Below are positions 36,280 through 47,560 of a DNA stretch of 64,000 nucleotides, one piece after another (the first letter of the stretch is position 1; each line of letters starts with the position of its first letter). The stretch spans positions 90,799,933 to 90,863,932 of the forward strand of contig NW_022098076.1 of the NCBI RefSeq assembly GCF_002288925.2. The letters are read 5' to 3'. This DNA is from Delphinapterus leucas. Lineage: Eukaryota; Chordata; Mammalia; Artiodactyla; Monodontidae. A model generated the notes under the pieces. The model ran no database searches, was not told the origin of the DNA, and worked only from the letters and a program-made list of their open reading frames with translations. Position numbers and translations under genes: made by a program.

Positions 36280-37060
36280 ACATTTTAAAGATAATTTTCC
36301 CGCTGACAGTCTGGTTGGTGATAGAAACAGTTGCTCCTTACCGGGGCTTGGGTAATTACACAGAGATAATTATGGTATTTGTTCTGTAACCTCCCTATGG
36401 TAAGTGGTTGTAAGTGTGGGGAAAAATATTAAATACCGTGGAGTTTTTTAAATGGTTTTAGAAGTTTATGTGTAGAATAATAAAATTCTCTATGGTTACT
36501 CTTGGCTAAATATTCCCTGGACTATTTAAGATGTTGATGAGGGGAACCAAACCAATAATGTCAGAGGCAAGCCTGTGACATTAGATGCTGACTTCAAAGT
36601 CCCACCGATTGTGTTTCATCTGGGTTCGTCTAAAGTAATCTCATAGACCTTCCCCAGCCTGTCACTTTTTAAATGTACCATTCTTGTTGAAGCTCGGTCT
36701 TGTGAAAATGTCTAAATTTTCCCATTAAGTGCTTAAAAAGTAATAAAACTCCAATCATTAGACTTCACTCATCAGAGCTGTATCAGTAGAAATATTCTTT
36801 GGTGCAATAAATCTGAGCTAGGGTTCGACATTCATATCCCTTGGATTCATTCCCTGGAAATGGACGTTTGAAGGTAAACGGCTTAAGTAGGGCAGTTTAA
36901 ATTTTTAATACAATCTTATTGTACCTGTTAGCAAATGATTAAAGTGCAAAGGGGCCTCTTATATGTTTTGCAAGATTTATAATAAACGCCCTATGATGCC
37001 TTTTCTGTGCTGAGCTATAGACGTTATGACAGTTAAATGCTTATAAAGGCCAGAAAGTCA
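36280..37060. promoter_or_regulatory. Enhancer-like block, largest of the window
   Basis: About 780 bp with no recognisable repeat and dense developmental-factor cores: GGTAATTACAC near 36351, GATAATTATGG near 36365, CCATTAAGTGCTTAAAAAG near 36722, CCAATCATTAG near 36752, AATGATTAAAGTG near 36936, GATTTATAATAAACG near 36974. The last resembles posterior HOX/CDX sites. Target gene unknown. Confidence 0.4.
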
Positions 37061-37850
37061 CAAATGAAGAGTAGAGTCTTTATTGGAGGCTAAATCAGGC
37101 CTTCCGAGCGCAGACATCTTTTCAGGGGACACGTGAATTCCTGTCTTGTTAACAGTCTTCAGGTGCCAGGAAGCTGTCATAGACAGGTAGGACCCAGTGC
37201 GCCTCTGAGCCACTGCACAGCCAGCGGAAGCTGTTTGGGAAAATACACACGGGAGTCTTCCCGTTACCGGTTTGCGTTGGGGGATGTAAATGAGTCTTCT
37301 CATCAGATGTCTTTTTCTCTGGTGGAATGCCTCTAGTCTGTAAGGAGTTCCTGAATTCCTTTTGTGGGATCCAGAGGCTTAAAGCCGTGACTCCTGGCAG
37401 CTGTGACCCTCTTCTTACCCTGTAGACCCAGTGACAGAGTGGGATTCCTCTGACTGTCCACTGTTTGCCCGCTGGTGTTTGTGGACTTGGTTTAAGGCCT
37501 CTGACCGGACAGCAGGACTAGCTCTTCACTGAGGGGCCAGCCTCAGCCAGGGAGAGGCAAGGACGGAGATGGGCAGGGTGCCCCACCCCACCCGGGGCAG
37601 AGGCTGCAGTTCAAGATGTAGAGCATGGAAGGCATCGTCTTCTCCTTCATGGACCGGAAGTTCCAGCCGTTGTTGGGTGGATTGGTAGTACATTTGAAGG
37701 AGAGCTTTAGCTCCAATACAGGTTATCTCCCCCATGTTTGTATATTTGCCTATCAAAAGAGAAATCTGTTTTAAAGACAGACATCTTTATCATCTTTTAG
37801 CATTTATATATTTTTTGTTTGGAGGAAGAAAATAAATCCCTGGATTTTCT

Positions 37851-38190
37851 TTTTTTTTTTTAAATAAATTTATTTATTTATTTATTTTTGGCTGCTTTGG
37901 TTGGGTCTTCGTTGCCGCGCACAGGCGTTCTCTAGTTGCGGTGAGCGGGCTTCTCATTGTCGTGGCTTCTCTTGTTGCGGAGCACGGGCTCCAGGCGCGC
38001 AGGCTTCAGGAGTTGTGGCACGTGAGCTCAATAGTTGTGGCTTGTGGGCTGTAGAGCTCAGGCTCAGTAGTTGTGGAACACGGGCTTAGTTGCTCCGCAG
38101 CATGTGGGATCTTCCTGGGCCAGGGCTCGAACCTGTCTCCTTTGCATTGGTAGGCAGATTCTTAACCACTGCGCCACCAGGGAAGCCCCC
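37851..38190 (-). repeat. Full-length CHR-type SINE with (ATTT)n tail
   Basis: T tract and (attt)n tail complement, then ggctgctttggttgggtctt, repeated agttgtgg modules, the antisense box B gggctcgaacctg, and an end at accagggaagccccc. Target duplication is approximate (cctggattttct and cctgtgttttct). Confidence 0.9.
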
Positions 38191-39349
38191 CTGTGTTTTC
38201 TGAACTTTCTTTGACAATGTCCTTAGTATGTTAAATTTCCTGGGCTGTCATTTGCCTTTTACTCCTGTGTCTCAGCCACAGATGGATTTGGGGTGTCAGC
38301 AGTGAAGAGAGAGCGTTCCTTTCAAATTACTTTCTCTAATTCTTATGATAGATAATGATTTGGGTTATTAACTAGCACACATTTGAGTCCTTTTCATCTA
38401 TTCATGTTGGGTTTCTTTTTCTCAAAATGAATTCCCAAAAGCTTTATTAGAAAAGCTTATATTGATATGTAAACATACATATCGTTAGTAGATAAAACGT
38501 CACATGTAGCAGTATCAGTGGAAGAATAACCTTCTTTCTTTGAATAACTTCATAAAACTTGCAGTCAGTTCCTTCTTCCTTTGTAGGTGTCACCCTGGAC
38601 GGGTGCTGAAGTAGCGGGATTGTGTGTTTAATTTTTACAGTTTTCGACATTAAGATAACGTGTTGAAGTTGCCCTGTGACTTTTGCCCATGTTCTTAAGA
38701 GTCGCTGGGCATCCTGCAGCAATGGAATAGGCATCGGGTAAGAGGCCACTGTCTTCAGCTGTAAGTGCTGTGAATTGATGTTTTTATGTCGTTGTTGAGT
38801 TTTTAACCTTTTAAACTGTTGGAATACAGATGATAAGTTTTTGTGACCTGCTGCTGTGTGTAGGTGGAGGTGTGAGAATCTAGTCTGAGATTCTGTGACT
38901 TGTTTTCAAAGTGTCCACTGTGGACTTTTTGTTTTTTAATGCCATTTTTCTCAGTGAGTTTGAACCGTGATGTCACCAAGGATAACGTTCCTCAGTTTTT
39001 GTTAATGAGGGATATTTTCTTAGGGTGGATTAAAGGAAGCCTCCCATGTGTAGAAAGGGTTTTGAACTTACGGTCTAAAGAGTCATTATGACTTCTTACC
39101 TACAGCTGACACATATACCCCAGGCCAGATAAATTTAGAAGTAGGTTCAAAAAATATGGACAGTTTGTTCCTTTTTCATCCTTGGCAGGACCAGAGAAGT
39201 TCTTGGTAATTAGGTGTTACTTTCCTTATGGTAGAAGATCGCCATCTTCTCGTAGGGACCTGTTGTGCTTCACTGGGAAGAGATGAAGACTTTGTAATGA
39301 GGATTCTGGTATTCAGTGTGGCAGTGCTGAAGTTAGTTTGAAAACTTGT

Positions 39350-39640
39350 TATTACGGACGTATCCACAAAACATGATGTCGAGTGCACAGAGGCGTTCGT
39401 AGTAAATGGATGATTTCATTTATATGAAGGCCTACAACAGGCGAAACTAATCTGCATGTAAAAAAGTCAGAAGAGTGGTTTTGTGAGTGAGAGGGGCTGG
39501 TGGGAGTGGGTTTGGGGAAGGGGCACAAACCTTCTGAAGCTTCACAGTGATTTGAGTTACGTGACATTTGTCCGTTCATGGAATGGTACAACTAAGATGT
39601 TTGCATTTCACAGTATGTACCTTCAGTCTCAGAAAAAGGA
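39350..39640 (+). repeat. Ancient L1 3' fragment
   Basis: 'catgatgtcgagtgcacaga', 'tgatttcatttatatgaagg', 'caacaggcgaaactaatctg', 'agtcagaagagtggttttgt' and later 'ggggaaggggcaca' follow the order of old L1 3' ends. Borders are approximate. Confidence 0.6.
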
Positions 39641-39930
39641 ACCTTAAACGGTTAATACATGACAGTTAATTATGCACAAGCTGAAGAGCGTAGCGGTGAA
39701 GAGCACTGATGTCTGCCCCATATTTGAAATGCATCAAAAAATAAGATGGATGGATGGTGGGTATGTAATAAGGCAAGCAGAGCAACATCTACAATTATAA
39801 AATCTAGGTGGTATGGACATGGGTGTGCAAGCTACATTTCTTTCCATTTTTTGTCCACGGTTATAAATTTGCATTATAAAATTTAGGGGGAAAGAAAAAC
39901 AATTGTTATTCCATTTAAAATACTGTTGTT

Positions 39931-40153
39931 GGGCTTCCCTGGTGGCGCGGTGGTTGAGAGTCCGCCTGCCGATGCAGGGGACACGGGCTCGTGCCCCGGT
40001 CCGGGAAGATCCCACATGCCGCGGAGCGGCTGGGCCCGTGAGCCATGGCCGCTGAGCCTGCGCGTCCAGAGCCTGTGCTCCGCAAACGGGAGAGGCCACA
40101 ACAGTGAGAGGCCCACATACCGCAAAAAAATAATAATAATAATAAAATAAAAT
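39931..40153 (+). repeat. Young CHR-type SINE
   Basis: Sense copy: gggcttccctggtggcgcgg (box A region), gggctcgtgccccgg (box B region), body, then a (aat)n/(aaaat)n tail. Perfect target duplication aaaatactgttgt at 39917-39929 and 40154-40166. Confidence 0.95.
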
Positions 40154-40379
40154 AAAATACTGTTGTCGGTATTTTGCGGTAAGATGAGTCCAGATGCACT
40201 GAATTTAATGTGAAGTACTTTCTCACAGGGGGAATGTGCAGTATTACTCTGAGCTCTTTTTTTTTTTTTTTTTGAAATGAGGCTTTCCAGAATTAAAATG
40301 CATGCATGATTCTTGCAAGAATTTCAGTAATTCGTAGAAAGTGGCAGTACCAGGTAGGGATGGTTTGACTTCCTCACAG

Positions 40380-40680
40380 TTTCTGAATCACAGCAGATCA
40401 CAGATTCAGAAATCCGTCAGTGTCCTCCGCTGGATTCTAATGAGCACTTAAACGTGATTAGTCACAAAAGCGAGATCTTGATGGCGATGACCTCAGGTCT
40501 CCTAAATGTAAATAAAATTAGATTTAGAGCCTTTTAATCACCTGGGGTGCTGTGAGCAATTACACTGGCAACGGATACACTCATTTTTTGTTGAAGAAAA
40601 AAATCTTGCAAAAAGTGTCTCTACACTGTGTACTTAACTCTTCAGTAACCACGATCGATGGAAAAGAATGATCTAGGATG
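40380..40680. promoter_or_regulatory. Enhancer-like block (candidate conserved element)
   Basis: Repeat-free, with CGTGATTAGTCAC near 40452, TTTTAATCACC near 40531 and GCAATTACACTGGC near 40555, just upstream of an L1 tail. Confidence 0.3.
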
Positions 40681-40702
40681 CTGTTGCTTAAATTTCTTAC
40701 AT

Positions 40703-40905
40703 TTAAAAAAAATTTTTATCGGAGTCTAGTTGATTTACAACGTTGTGTTAGTTTCAGGTGTGCAGCGAAGTGAATCAGCTCTACATGTATCCGCTCTTTT
40801 TTAGATCCTTCTCCCATAAAGGCCGTTACAGAGTATTGTATTGAGTAGAGTTCACGGTGCTGCACAGTAGGGCCTTATTAGTTATCTGTTTAGGGTGCTA
40901 TATTA
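40703..40905 (-). repeat. 5'-truncated L1, 3' UTR
   Basis: 'tttttatcggagtctagttg', 'gttagtttcaggtgtgcagc', 'gaagtgaatcagctctacat' and 'gcacagtagggccttattag' are the cetartiodactyl L1 3' UTR modules. Somewhat diverged. Confidence 0.75.
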
Positions 40906-41787
40906 ATTCTATGGAATCATATATCATTTCTTTACTTGGGCCCTCGAGTTCATATAACTTAAATGCCTAATATCGCTGAAGTATCACAAAAGGCCAGACC
41001 TACCCACAGGAATCGTGTGTATCGGAGAGGGTAGGGTTCTGGGTGGTGGTGCTGGGTAAATGATAATAATTGATGGTTGGTGGGCAGAGCCTCACAGTGA
41101 CTCGGTGCACACAGCCCTGTTGAAGACCAGGTGGAAATCTGTTTTGTCGTCTCATCCTTCTTCCTAATTGCATCACAATACATTGTATAATTCAACCTGT
41201 GTGTCACTGTCACTTCTTCCAAGGCATTTCACGCAAGGAGCACGGCGGCTGGCTTGTTATTAACAGAGCCGGGGAGAGAGGAATCATTTTCTCAGGTTCC
41301 AGCCCAGACATCTTCTCCCCCACTTTAAGAAGAAAATGTCTTTTTTAATGGAGATTGTTGTGAGGATAATTATTCCCGGAAATAGGAAAACAGCTTCAGT
41401 TGTGATAGATAAGTCCATTTTTCTTGAAAGTTAAAAGATACCTGTAGGAGAATGTGTTTGTGACAAATGGGGAGATTAAAGAAGTTTCTAAAACTCCCTT
41501 TTTTTTCTGTGAGCATGTGTCTCAACATAGGAAGCAAAGTAGACCTTCCAAATTTGGTTAAGGCAATATTAACCAAACTTTATTAATTTATTAAAGAGAA
41601 AACCAATGATTGTACTTAACTGTATTTGTCTCAAGGTTCCCGATTTAAAAATCCACTTATGGCCTTTCTGTCTCACATATTTTCTTGTTTTGGACCCTTT
41701 TCGTCTCCTGTTCCTCGTTCATCTTCATCTCCTCATCTTAAATTTTCATGCAATTTCTTTAGCTTGAATAATCATTTTTGTGATTTT

Positions 41788-41978
41788 TGTTCGTTTGTTT
41801 TTTTGCGGTACGCGGGCCTCTCACTGCTGTGGCCTCTCCCGTTGCGGAGCACAGGCTCCGGACGCACAGGCTCAGCGGCCATGGCTCACGGGCCCAGCCG
41901 CTCCGCGGCATGTGGGATCTTCCCGGACCGGGGCACGAACCCGTGTCCCCTGCATCGGCAGGCGGACTCTCAACCACT
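41788..41978 (-). repeat. Young CHR-type SINE, 5'-truncated
   Basis: The body from gcggtacgcgggcctctcac to ggcggactctcaaccact is nearly identical to the other young copies, but the final ~25 bp (antisense ...gcgccaccagggaagccc) are absent. The target duplication tttttgtgatttt (about 41775 and 41978) is intact. The truncation therefore happened during insertion and removed the start of the tRNA-like head, including part of box A. Confidence 0.9.
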
Positions 41979-42519
41979 TTTTGTGATTTTATCCTTTCTT
42001 TTAGTATCTTCTCTTTTATCGTGTTTTAAAATCCTTATCACAGTCACCTTTTTCCTGTGTCACTTCTGTCTTTGTCATGGATTCTGTTCTTCCAGTATCA
42101 CTACATTTATTTGCATTTATCCTGGGTGTTTCTTTCACTTGACTGATATAACTGTGTTAGTCTATTTTGTGACCAGTAATTTGGCCTTTTAAAAAAAATA
42201 GGGGATCTAAAAGGTGAGTCCTGTAGCCTTCCTGGTGCGGAAAAAATGGTGAGGAACTCCAGATGAAAGCATCCAGGGTGCGCCGCCACCTTCAGTGGGC
42301 GTCAGAAACATCTCTGCTCCGGAATGATCAGCTTTCTCCGCGAGGCAGCTTGATGAGTTGAGAAGAAGTGACAGGTTCATTTTTCCCCCTCTTTGTTTAA
42401 GCCATTTATCTTTTAGATCTTTGTCTGCCATCTAAATTGTATTGCCAGTTTATTGGGATCTTCACTTGCCTTGTCTTGAAAGACACTGATTTGCATCCAA
42501 CTTGAGAATAAGGGAGAGA

Positions 42520-42830
42520 GAAAGTTAATCATCTCTCGGCCTCTCGAACAGATTTGCACTGGGTTTAATTGTAGCATTTGGAATGTTTTCTAGTCCGAGT
42601 CTAGGTGCAGCTCTGTGTTCACCTGGGTCTTGGTGAGAATATCACAGTGCCCCAGTCCGGAAAGCTTCGCTCTTTGAAAGGTCTTTAATTTATGCTTTGG
42701 GCACACCTTTCTACATTTGCGATTAACCTAAGCTGCGTCCCCTGCTTTTAAACCCTGCTGGCTTGTATTAATTGATTATTCATTAAGCGGAGTCATAGTA
42801 ATGAGTGCTCAGCGAGCATTGAGTAGGTGG
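42520..42830. promoter_or_regulatory. Enhancer-like block (candidate conserved element)
   Basis: Repeat-free, with GTTAATCATC, GGGTTTAATTG, GTATTAATTGATTATTCATTAAG (near 42767) and TAGTAATGAGTG. The clustered TAAT cores and palindromic spacing suggest a homeodomain platform. Confidence 0.35.
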
Positions 42831-43235
42831 TACTCACTCTTGTAATCTCATGCAGCACATCAGAGTAGAGCTCTAGGGTCAGGGTGACCAGTGGCGTTCC
42901 AGCCCCTGCCCAGGTCTCCGCACCTGTCAGGGGTGCCAGCTCCCGCCTCCTGGAATCTCCCTTTGCTGATGCTCAGAGCCCACGGCCAGCAGCAGCCCCC
43001 TCACTGCTCCTGGCTCGTACGTTCTCAGACTCCTTATCTTGTCCTGGCTCAGGACTGCGCCAACGGGCACACATGCACCCCTTGCTGCCGCTTCCGTGGC
43101 CGCACGCACGCTACGGTTTTCTGTTTCATCAGGGCCTGCCCTCATCCAGTTCTGATCACTGCCGGTTCCTCAGGCAGGACACTTGGATGTGCTTTGTGCT
43201 CCTGGTCACGCTTCCAAATTTTTCCTGCTTTTTTA

Positions 43236-43483
43236 AAATTAAAAAAAAATTGAAATATAGTTGATTTACAGTATTGTGTTAGTTTCAGGTATACAGCACA
43301 GCAATTCAGTTATGCATATATATTCTTCTTCAGATTCTCTTTCCTCATGTGTTATTACAAAATATCAAGTAGAGTTCCCTGTGCTATATATATAGGAGGT
43401 CCTTGTTGGTTATCTGTTATATAGGAGTGTGTATCTGTTAATCCCATACTCCTAATTTATCCCTCCCCAATCCCCCTTTCCCG
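43236..43483 (-). repeat. 5'-truncated L1, 3' UTR
   Basis: 'attgaaatatagttgattta', 'ttagtttcaggtatacagca', 'gttccctgtgctatatatat' and 'aatccccctttccc'. Target duplication aaatttttc(c/t)tgctttt on both flanks (about 43216 and 43484). Confidence 0.85.
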
Positions 43484-44473
43484 AAATTTTTCTTGCTTTT
43501 AATGATTCCTCAGTGTCTATGTAGTATATTCACAATTCATCAATATTTCCCTCTTGAAAATTATCCCCACTTTGATGTCACACATACACATCTCTCTTCA
43601 GGGCGCTGTTAAAGCCCCACAGCTGGTCCTGTGCCTGACACACTTGTTGAGGAAGGAGGCAGGTGCTGAACCTGAAACACCGGTGCGGAGTGAGAGGTTT
43701 GCGGCTTCTCCGCTAAGATTGCCAAGTGCTGCTTCTTGAGACCTTAGTGAAAGAAGTCATGGAGGCTGTGTGACCACCTCTTCTGAAGGGCGCTCTCACC
43801 GCAAGCATGTAAGGCCTCCTGGTCCCTGGTTCCTCAGTGGTGTGGCCGGCAGGCCGGTGTGGACCCCACCGTCTCCCGCATCTGACAGGTTGCCCGGCAT
43901 ACTAGCTGCTCCAAGATGTAATGAAGGAATAGATTGTGAGTGAGGGATGCCAGAGAGCAGAGGGAAGACTCTGCCCCTGACGCATGGAAGGGAAAAGCCG
44001 ACTCCACATACTAAACTTAAGAGGACAGACTCGTGGCAGGACCGAGAGTGTCCTAGGACCAGCCTGGGTCACTGGCATCGATGCTGCACCCTCTGGCTCA
44101 TGCACGCCTGGCAGGTGTCATCCTGGTCTCACCTGTGCCCAAGGGGAGGCAGGGGAAGGAGGGGCAGAGCCCAGATGTCTCTTTCCCCCCATTAGCCCTT
44201 CTGAGAGTCACCGCTCAGGTCTGTGGTGCTCATTTCCGTTTGGAGACCCCGGAGACCCCCCCTGGATCCAAGCAGCACAGGCACAAGTGTGCGCTGGGTG
44301 CCTCGGACTTGTCCGGAGCGTGAACCCATCCCTGAGTGCGGCCCTGATTCTCCAGGTGTCCACCAGGCATTGGATTTGTCCCAGATGCTGGGTAGTATCA
44401 TGTTCTTTCCTCTGCACTCGGAGACGAAAACCTGGAGTCTGCACAGTGATGGAGAGGTGATGTGGTGAAGGTC

Positions 44474-45280
44474 TTAGATGAGGGTGCTGGTGGGGTCAGC
44501 AGGCTGGAGAAGGCACAGCAATATGGGCGGTGCTGAGGGAGGACCCGGCGGCACGAGGGGAGGGAGGGCAGAGGGACTGGAGGATCCCTCAGTGTCTGCA
44601 GGTAGCGTCAGGAGCCTGGAGCTGACCATGTGCTGGGCGTCCTGACGGTGCACAGGGCCGCTGGAGCCTGCGATGCCATCCCTGAGGGGACTCCAGGCAG
44701 GGCTGAATGGAATGCCTTCCTTCCTTCCAGCGGAGAAAGGCTGACCGAAGCAGAGTCCAGCCCTAGAAGTGCCACGTGCAGACCGGCCACAGGCAAGACC
44801 AGCTGAAGGACATTTGACAATATGGCGCTGGGATATGTTGAAACTTATTTTTTTGGAGAGCAGTGAATGTTCAAAATCCTCTGCGTGTGGACGCAGGAAC
44901 CCTGTGTCCTTCGGAGGCCTAGAACCCCAGCAGGTGGTGAGCGTCCTGGTGCCTGCTGCCCACCAGCCCAACATCTGGGGCCGCTGGGACCCAGAGCTTC
45001 CCGTTGGCAACTCCACTTTGGCACTTGGTTTTAAGAGAAAATTGTGCTGTGAAGAAACGCATGAAAAAGGGATGTGGGTTTCTGGCAGGATGATTTGATG
45101 TTCCCCTGCCACAAAGAATAACTTTACATCAGAATTAGGTACACGTATAAAACATGTTGAATAGACCGTGTTTATTTCAGCATGAGCTTTTAAACATTTT
45201 ATGTTTAAAAACTCTTGCACTTTCTCCGGGAGGAAAAGGGAAATCCAACTGCCTGGGACATGGGAGAAATTCCCGCTCAT
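44474..45280 (-). other. Longest open frame of the window (268 codons, antisense), probably not a gene
   Basis: An ATG-initiated frame of 268 codons lies antisense to the AGAP1 intron. I recognise no domain. The N-terminal third has mixed composition, with the run FIRVPNSDVKLFFVAG. The C-terminal third is Pro/Ser-rich (PPLVPPGPPSAPPILL), typical of chance frames in GC-rich DNA. No promoter or splice context supports it, and several other frames of about 200 codons exist here by chance. Confidence 0.2.
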
Positions 45281-45284
45281 TGTG

Positions 45285-45600
45285 AAATTGTGAAATTAAC
45301 GTCAGCAGCCATGACTTTGCTCCGTCCTGAAGGTAACTGTTTACTACAGTCGGCATTTAAATCCCCCGATTAATAGGAGCAATTAAACAATAGCTTCATT
45401 TCCAGCAAATTAACAGCCCTAATAGGTAATTGCGACACAAATGAAGATAAATTTGTTTTAGTGCAATGAGATAAAAAGAACACAGGCAAGAACGGAATCT
45501 CCGATTAAGAATTCAGATTTCAAAAAAAAAAAAAAAAAAGAATTCAGATTTCATTACTTCACGGAAAACTTGAAAGCTTCGCTAGAAGAAATTAAAGAGA
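45285..45600. promoter_or_regulatory. Enhancer-like block interrupted by a poly(A) insertion
   Basis: Very rich in homeodomain cores: CCGATTAATAGGAG near 45368, CAATTAAACAATAG near 45381, AAATTAACAGCCC near 45406, GGTAATTGCGAC near 45425, CCGATTAAG near 45501. It also has a MAF-like half site GTCAGCA (45301-45307). No repeat is recognised apart from the 31-bp poly(A) insertion. Confidence 0.4.
45507..45552 (+). mobile_element. Poly(A)-only retroinsertion with target-site duplication
   Basis: The 15-bp AAGAATTCAGATTTC occurs at 45507-45521 and again, identically, at 45538-45552, separated only by 16 A's. This is the structure left when target-primed reverse transcription copies little more than an A tail. 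The duplicated flanks are identical, which suggests a recent event. Confidence 0.8.
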
Positions 45601-46539
45601 ATTTGGCTTTTTGACCATGGCCTGTCTTGGCCTAGAGGGTTTTTTTTTAATACAATAGAAATGCCGTATTTTGTGCTCAGGGACACAAGGTAAGGGCACA
45701 GGGTCTTTGGCAGAGCTTCTCATTAGGTGTTCACTGACAAGGAACCAAAACACAAATGCATGGGAGAGTGTTTCCTTTTCATGCACCCCTAAATTCATTT
45801 TATGACCTGTTCAGTTCCAGGGTATGTTTCCTTCCTTAATAATATTTGTTATAATTAGGAAACTATTCTGATGGTTTATAGTTTGTCCTGATGAAACGTG
45901 GAAGTGGTCAAGCCAGGCCTGTTTTTAGAATGATAAACGTGTCCATACGAAGGATGGTTTGGAAGGGGACAAGTCGGCTTCGGAGAGAGCAGTTGGGTGA
46001 TTTTAAAGGTAGTGGCAAAAGAGATGAAAGCTTTGCTAGAACAAAGATAATGAGCTTCTCCTTGCGGGTCGCCATGCCGACAGGAGGATCTAACACACGT
46101 TAAAGAACAGGGGCAGCCTGTCTTTCTAAGGAAGATGGGCGTATACTCAGGTTTAGGAGCTGTAACTTAGAATAGGATAAATGTCCAAATCTGCTTTGAA
46201 AGTTTTTAAACTATGGGGGTTTAGCTAACACTACATCAGTGAGCTCATACACCCTTAGAATAACTCCTCTTGGTAGCTTTGAATCGTCGAATGGCATGTA
46301 ATCAGCCTAGAATTCTACCCCCTTGAAAATATTAATCGTGTGTAAGGGTGGAGTAACAGCAGTCTCTCAACAGAATGTCAGAGGGCCAGGGTCCTGCGCA
46401 TAGACCACGGCCGCTCGGTCACAGTCCCCCCAAATCCCCCCCACCCTGCGCCCACCCCCCTGCCCCTCATGCTTGCTGTCTCCACTGTCCAGGTAGAGAT
46501 CACCTGCATCTTGCAAACCACACAGACCAGGTGTCCTTC

Positions 46540-46720
46540 CAACTCCTGGATCTCGTCACTGGCCCATGAATAGCTTTGACGGCTCCCTGTTGCCTTAAGG
46601 ATAGGATCCACACTTTGCATACGGGATCCTTAAATGTGTTTCCAGCTGCTTCTCCACCCTTACTTCTCCTCATGTCCTCACCCCGTCCCCATTGTTGATC
46701 CATCTGTTCGTTCATTGACC
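46540..46720 (+). repeat. L2 LINE fragment
   Basis: 'gacggctccctgttgcctta', 'aggataggatccacactttg', 'catacgggatccttaaatg' and 'ctgcttctccacccttactt' match the L2 3' region in order. Confidence 0.7.
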
Positions 46721-47039
46721 CAGTTGGTGAGTGCTGGTTGAATGTCAAGTACATGTTGACCCTAGGAAGGTAAATGAAGCATCCCGTCTAGCATTTCGAG
46801 CCACGTGGAGGTCCGTGGAATCGGCCCATTGTCTTGGAACGTGAGCTGACTGTATTTTCCAATTGGCGGCTCGGTTTGGCAGGATCTCCGCAGGTGTGTG
46901 GGCCAGGCAGGGCTGTGGGTCCCTGTGGTTCACTAGTTGTCACTAATCGTCACACAACCCAAGAGGGCTTCGAGAAGACCCCTCTCCCCGCTCCTCACCT
47001 CCCTCTCTCTTTTTCATTTTAATGGTTTTTCTGGCATAG

Positions 47040-47560
47040 CTTCCTCTATTCCCAAAGCGTCATATGAAAACAAATCTAGGAGATGGGTATAGGATTACCA
47101 ACAACACAGACCACACCTCCTTTAACGTTCATTAACTTTGAGAAAAGTTCCACTTCAAACTTTTTTTCACTCCTAAGTCACAAGTTCAGAACTACCTAGA
47201 TAATTTGGTAATTAATTTCTACTTAATTAACAAGATAGTTTAATGATCACTCAACTGTAATTTAAAACTGAGTTGAGACATTAGGGGACCTTTTATTTGT
47301 TACTGGAAAATTTACAATCCCTGGTGGTTTTCATTTTTTATGGGGATTTGCCTGGTAAGCCCTCCAAGGTTCTAATGGAAGAGCCTTTCAATGCAAAGAC
47401 AGTTAATGTTACGTTTGGGTGGTAGCACCAAAAATAGAACAATGGCATGAACCCCCAACCTCAAATTGTGCTTTTAAAATATTTTTGTGGAGCAAAATGA
47501 GTCTCATGCTAGTTGATTTTCATTAAGTGTGTTTATTATAAACATTTAAAATACGACTGT
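47040..47560. promoter_or_regulatory. Enhancer-like AT-rich block (candidate conserved element)
   Basis: Repeat-free 500 bp with TTTGGTAATTAATTTC near 47203, CTTAATTAACAAG near 47223, CATTAACTTTGAG near 47130 and TTATTATAAAC near 47533. Confidence 0.35.
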
